Part shown: one piece after another, positions 5,627-7,206 of the stretch | Numbering within the stretch: the first letter of the stretch is position 1 | Layout: each line of letters opens with the position of its first letter | Assembly (NCBI GenBank): GCA_946481445.1 | Contig: CAMLOA010000087.1 | Coordinates: 1-7,206 of the forward strand | DNA from: an uncultured Devosia sp. | GTDB taxonomy: Bacteria; Pseudomonadota; Alphaproteobacteria; Rhizobiales; Devosiaceae | Direction of reading: 5' to 3' | Length of the DNA: 7,206 nt | Notes under the pieces: generated by a model | Told to the model about the DNA's origin: nothing | The model's input: only the letters and a program-made list of their open reading frames with translations | The model's database searches: none | Program-made: the position numbers and the translations under genes

Positions 5627-6933
5627 CCATCTCGCTCGCTTTCGGCATCGCCCTGGGCCTGATCACGCTGCTCGCCTTCATGGGCCTGCCCATGGGCCTT
5701 TCGATGATCTGCGGATCGATCCTCTATCTGTTCATGCGCGGGCAGGATCCCGGGATCGTGGCCGAGCAATTCCTCAACGGCATGTATTCCAACTACATCA
5801 TGCTGGCGGTTCCCCTGTTCATCCTCGCGGCCGAGATCATGAATTCGGGCACCCTGTCGGACCGCCTGCTCAAATGGTGCGACGCGCTGGTGGGCCGTTT
5901 CCGCGGCGGGCTGGCCCAGGTCAATGTGCTGCAGTCGATCGTCTTTGCCGGCATGAGCGGATCGGCCGTGGCCGATGCCGCCGGCTCGGGCAAGATGATG
6001 CAGCACATGATGACCAAGGACGGCAAATACACGCCCTCCTATGCGGCTGCGCTCACCGCCGTGACCGCCGTGATCGGCCCGATCATCCCCCCATCCATCC
6101 CCATGGTGCTCTATGCGCTGGTAGCCGATACCTCCATCGGCTACCTGTTCCTGGCCGGGGTCGTGCCAGGGCTGGTCATGGCGCTGGCCATGATGGTGCT
6201 GATCGCCATCACTGCGCGAATGAAGAATTTTCCCGTCGAGCCGCCCGTGCCGGTCCGCCAGCTGCCGCGCATGACCTGGGAGGCCCTGCCGGTGCTGTTC
6301 ATGCCCGTGGTGCTGATGTTCGGCATCTATGGCGGCGTGACGACGCCCACCGAGGCGGCCGCTGTGGCCGCGGCCTATGCCCTGGTCGTGTCCGCCGTCA
6401 TCTACCGCGCCGTAAAAGCCGGGGACCTCTATCGCTCGGTCCTTGCCAGCGCCAAGACCACCGCCTCGATCGGCATGCTCATCGCCGGGGCGCTGGTGTT
6501 CAACTATGTGGTGACCATCGAGAACATTCCGCGCACCATCAGCACCCTGCTGGTCTCGTGGGATCTCGACCCAATCCTGTTCCTGGTCGTGGTCAACATC
6601 CTGCTCCTGCTGCTCGGTTGCGTGCTGGAGGGCACGACGATCCTGCTCGTGATCGTGCCGGTGCTGATCCCGACCGCGCAGGCGCTGGGCATAGACCTTG
6701 TGCATTTCGGCGTGGTGGCCGTGGTCAATATCATGCTGGGCCTGATCACGCCGCCTTACGGGCTGCTGCTCTTCATCATGACGCGGATATCGGGCTCACC
6801 CATGCGCGCGCTCATCGGCGATGTCATGCCGTTCCTCTGGACGCTGGCCGGCGCACTGGTGCTGTTCACCTTCGTGCCCGAGACCGTGCTCTGGCTGCCC
6901 CGTCTGTTCGGTTATGGAGGCGCCACGCCATGA
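5623..6933 (+). CDS. dctM: TRAP transporter large membrane subunit (DctM family)
   Basis: This is the 436-residue permease subunit that carries the acid across the inner membrane using an ion gradient, usually Na+. It is close to the family's usual 425-435 residues and hydrophobic throughout, with roughly a dozen membrane segments. Conserved blocks are [12 protein letters not shown] at 110-121, [10 protein letters not shown] at 152-161, [11 protein letters not shown] at 237-247 and ITPPYG at 375-380. In known TRAP permeases these paired hairpin regions form the ion and substrate sites. ATG 5623 overlaps the dctQ stop by 4 bp and has only a poor ribosome site, so coupled translation is likely. 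The same frame is open further upstream inside dctQ, but that part reads as an Arg/His-rich shadow. Its stop in turn overlaps the aroQ start. Confidence 0.95.
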   Translation: MTISLAFGIALGLITLLAFMGLPMGLSMICGSILYLFMRGQDPGIVAEQFLNGMYSNYIMLAVPLFILAAEIMNSGTLSDRLLKWCDALVGRFRGGLAQVNVLQSIVFAGMSGSAVADAAGSGKMMQHMMTKDGKYTPSYAAALTAVTAVIGPIIPPSIPMVLYALVADTSIGYLFLAGVVPGLVMALAMMVLIAITARMKNFPVEPPVPVRQLPRMTWEALPVLFMPVVLMFGIYGGVTTPTEAAAVAAAYALVVSAVIYRAVKAGDLYRSVLASAKTTASIGMLIAGALVFNYVVTIENIPRTISTLLVSWDLDPILFLVVVNILLLLLGCVLEGTTILLVIVPVLIPTAQALGIDLVHFGVVAVVNIMLGLITPPYGLLLFIMTRISGSPMRALIGDVMPFLWTLAGALVLFTFVPETVLWLPRLFGYGGATP

Positions 6934-7206
6934 AGCCCGTCTATGTCCTCAATGGTCCCAACCTCAATCGCCTTGGCAAGCGCGAGCCGCATATCTACGG
7001 CACGACGACGCTGGCCGAGGTGGAAGCGATGTGCCGCGAGGCAGCCGGGGACCATGCCCTGGTCTTCCGGCAGACCAACAGCGAGGAAGCGCTGATCGAG
7101 TGGGTGCACGAGGCGATTGACGAAGCCTGCGGCATCGTGATCAACCCGGCAGCATTCACCTTCACCTCGCTGGCGCTGCTCGACGCGCTCAAGATGGTGG
7201 AGGGGC
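6930..7206 (+). CDS. aroQ: Type II 3-dehydroquinate dehydratase, N-terminal part (cut by window edge)
   Basis: Ninety-two residues of a type II dehydroquinase are visible; the family has about 145-150. It would interconvert 3-dehydroquinate and 3-dehydroshikimate in the cytoplasm. [18 protein letters not shown] at 7-24 holds catalytic Arg18 and Tyr23, [17 protein letters not shown] (46-62) matches the family, and [17 protein letters not shown] (71-87) holds Asn72 and Asp85. In this last block Phe78 stands where the family normally has an active-site His (T-H-T-S), and Leu84 replaces the usual Arg. The catalytic His near residue 100 lies beyond the window. ATG 6930 overlaps the dctM stop by 4 bp, and GGAGG at 6916-6920 is 9 nt upstream. 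Operon position with the transporter indicates a catabolic paralogue rather than the housekeeping biosynthetic gene. Family is sure, activity less so given the His change. Confidence 0.9.
   Translation, partial: MKPVYVLNGPNLNRLGKREPHIYGTTTLAEVEAMCREAAGDHALVFRQTNSEEALIEWVHEAIDEACGIVINPAAFTFTSLALLDALKMVEG

Noticed and set aside
5512..6705. Minus-strand open frame (397 codons) opposite dctM, very His-, Gln- and Asp-rich
   Set aside because: The His/Asp/Gln richness comes from reading the opposite strand of hydrophobic membrane codons.

Overview
The window is GC-rich and densely packed, with alphaproteobacterial-looking genes. The regulator families, TRAP transporter and short gene gaps fit the Hyphomicrobiales, possibly a Devosia-like organism. 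That placement is an impression from protein style, not the result of a search.

Left part (1-2030): two LacI-family repressor genes point away from each other. The left one is cut by the window edge. They share a 289-bp gap holding two AT-rich islands, a perfect 12-bp palindrome and an inverted pair of GATAACYAAT boxes. The right LacI gene converges on a small DUF1801 gene, and the two stop codons lie in one CTAG tetranucleotide.

Centre (2106-3849): a TetR-family regulator gene diverges from a quinate/shikimate dehydrogenase gene of the QsuD type. The dehydrogenase carries an S-x-T substrate motif, the catalytic Lys/Asp pair, and an acidic end of the second Rossmann strand that suggests NAD+.

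Right part (4037-7206): a complete TRAP transporter (dctP, dctQ, dctM) is followed, with a 4-bp overlap, by the start of a type II 3-dehydroquinate dehydratase gene that runs off the window. The layout reads as an uptake and catabolism unit for quinate, shikimate or a related cyclic acid. The transporter would import the acid, the dehydrogenase would oxidise it to 3-dehydroquinate or 3-dehydroshikimate, and the dehydratase would link those two. The last step to protocatechuate (3-dehydroshikimate dehydratase) is not in view.

The strongest non-coding signal is a 17-bp element present twice with 14 identities, once before the dehydrogenase gene and once before dctP. In both places it sits between a TTGAC(A/T) -35 box and a TACA(A/T)(A/T) -10 box. 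This is what a TetR repressor controlling both transcripts and itself would leave. Other points are a 13-bp hairpin between dctP and dctQ, a GC-rich hairpin near the predicted 5' end of the dctP mRNA, and a dehydratase with Phe where type II enzymes normally have an active-site His.
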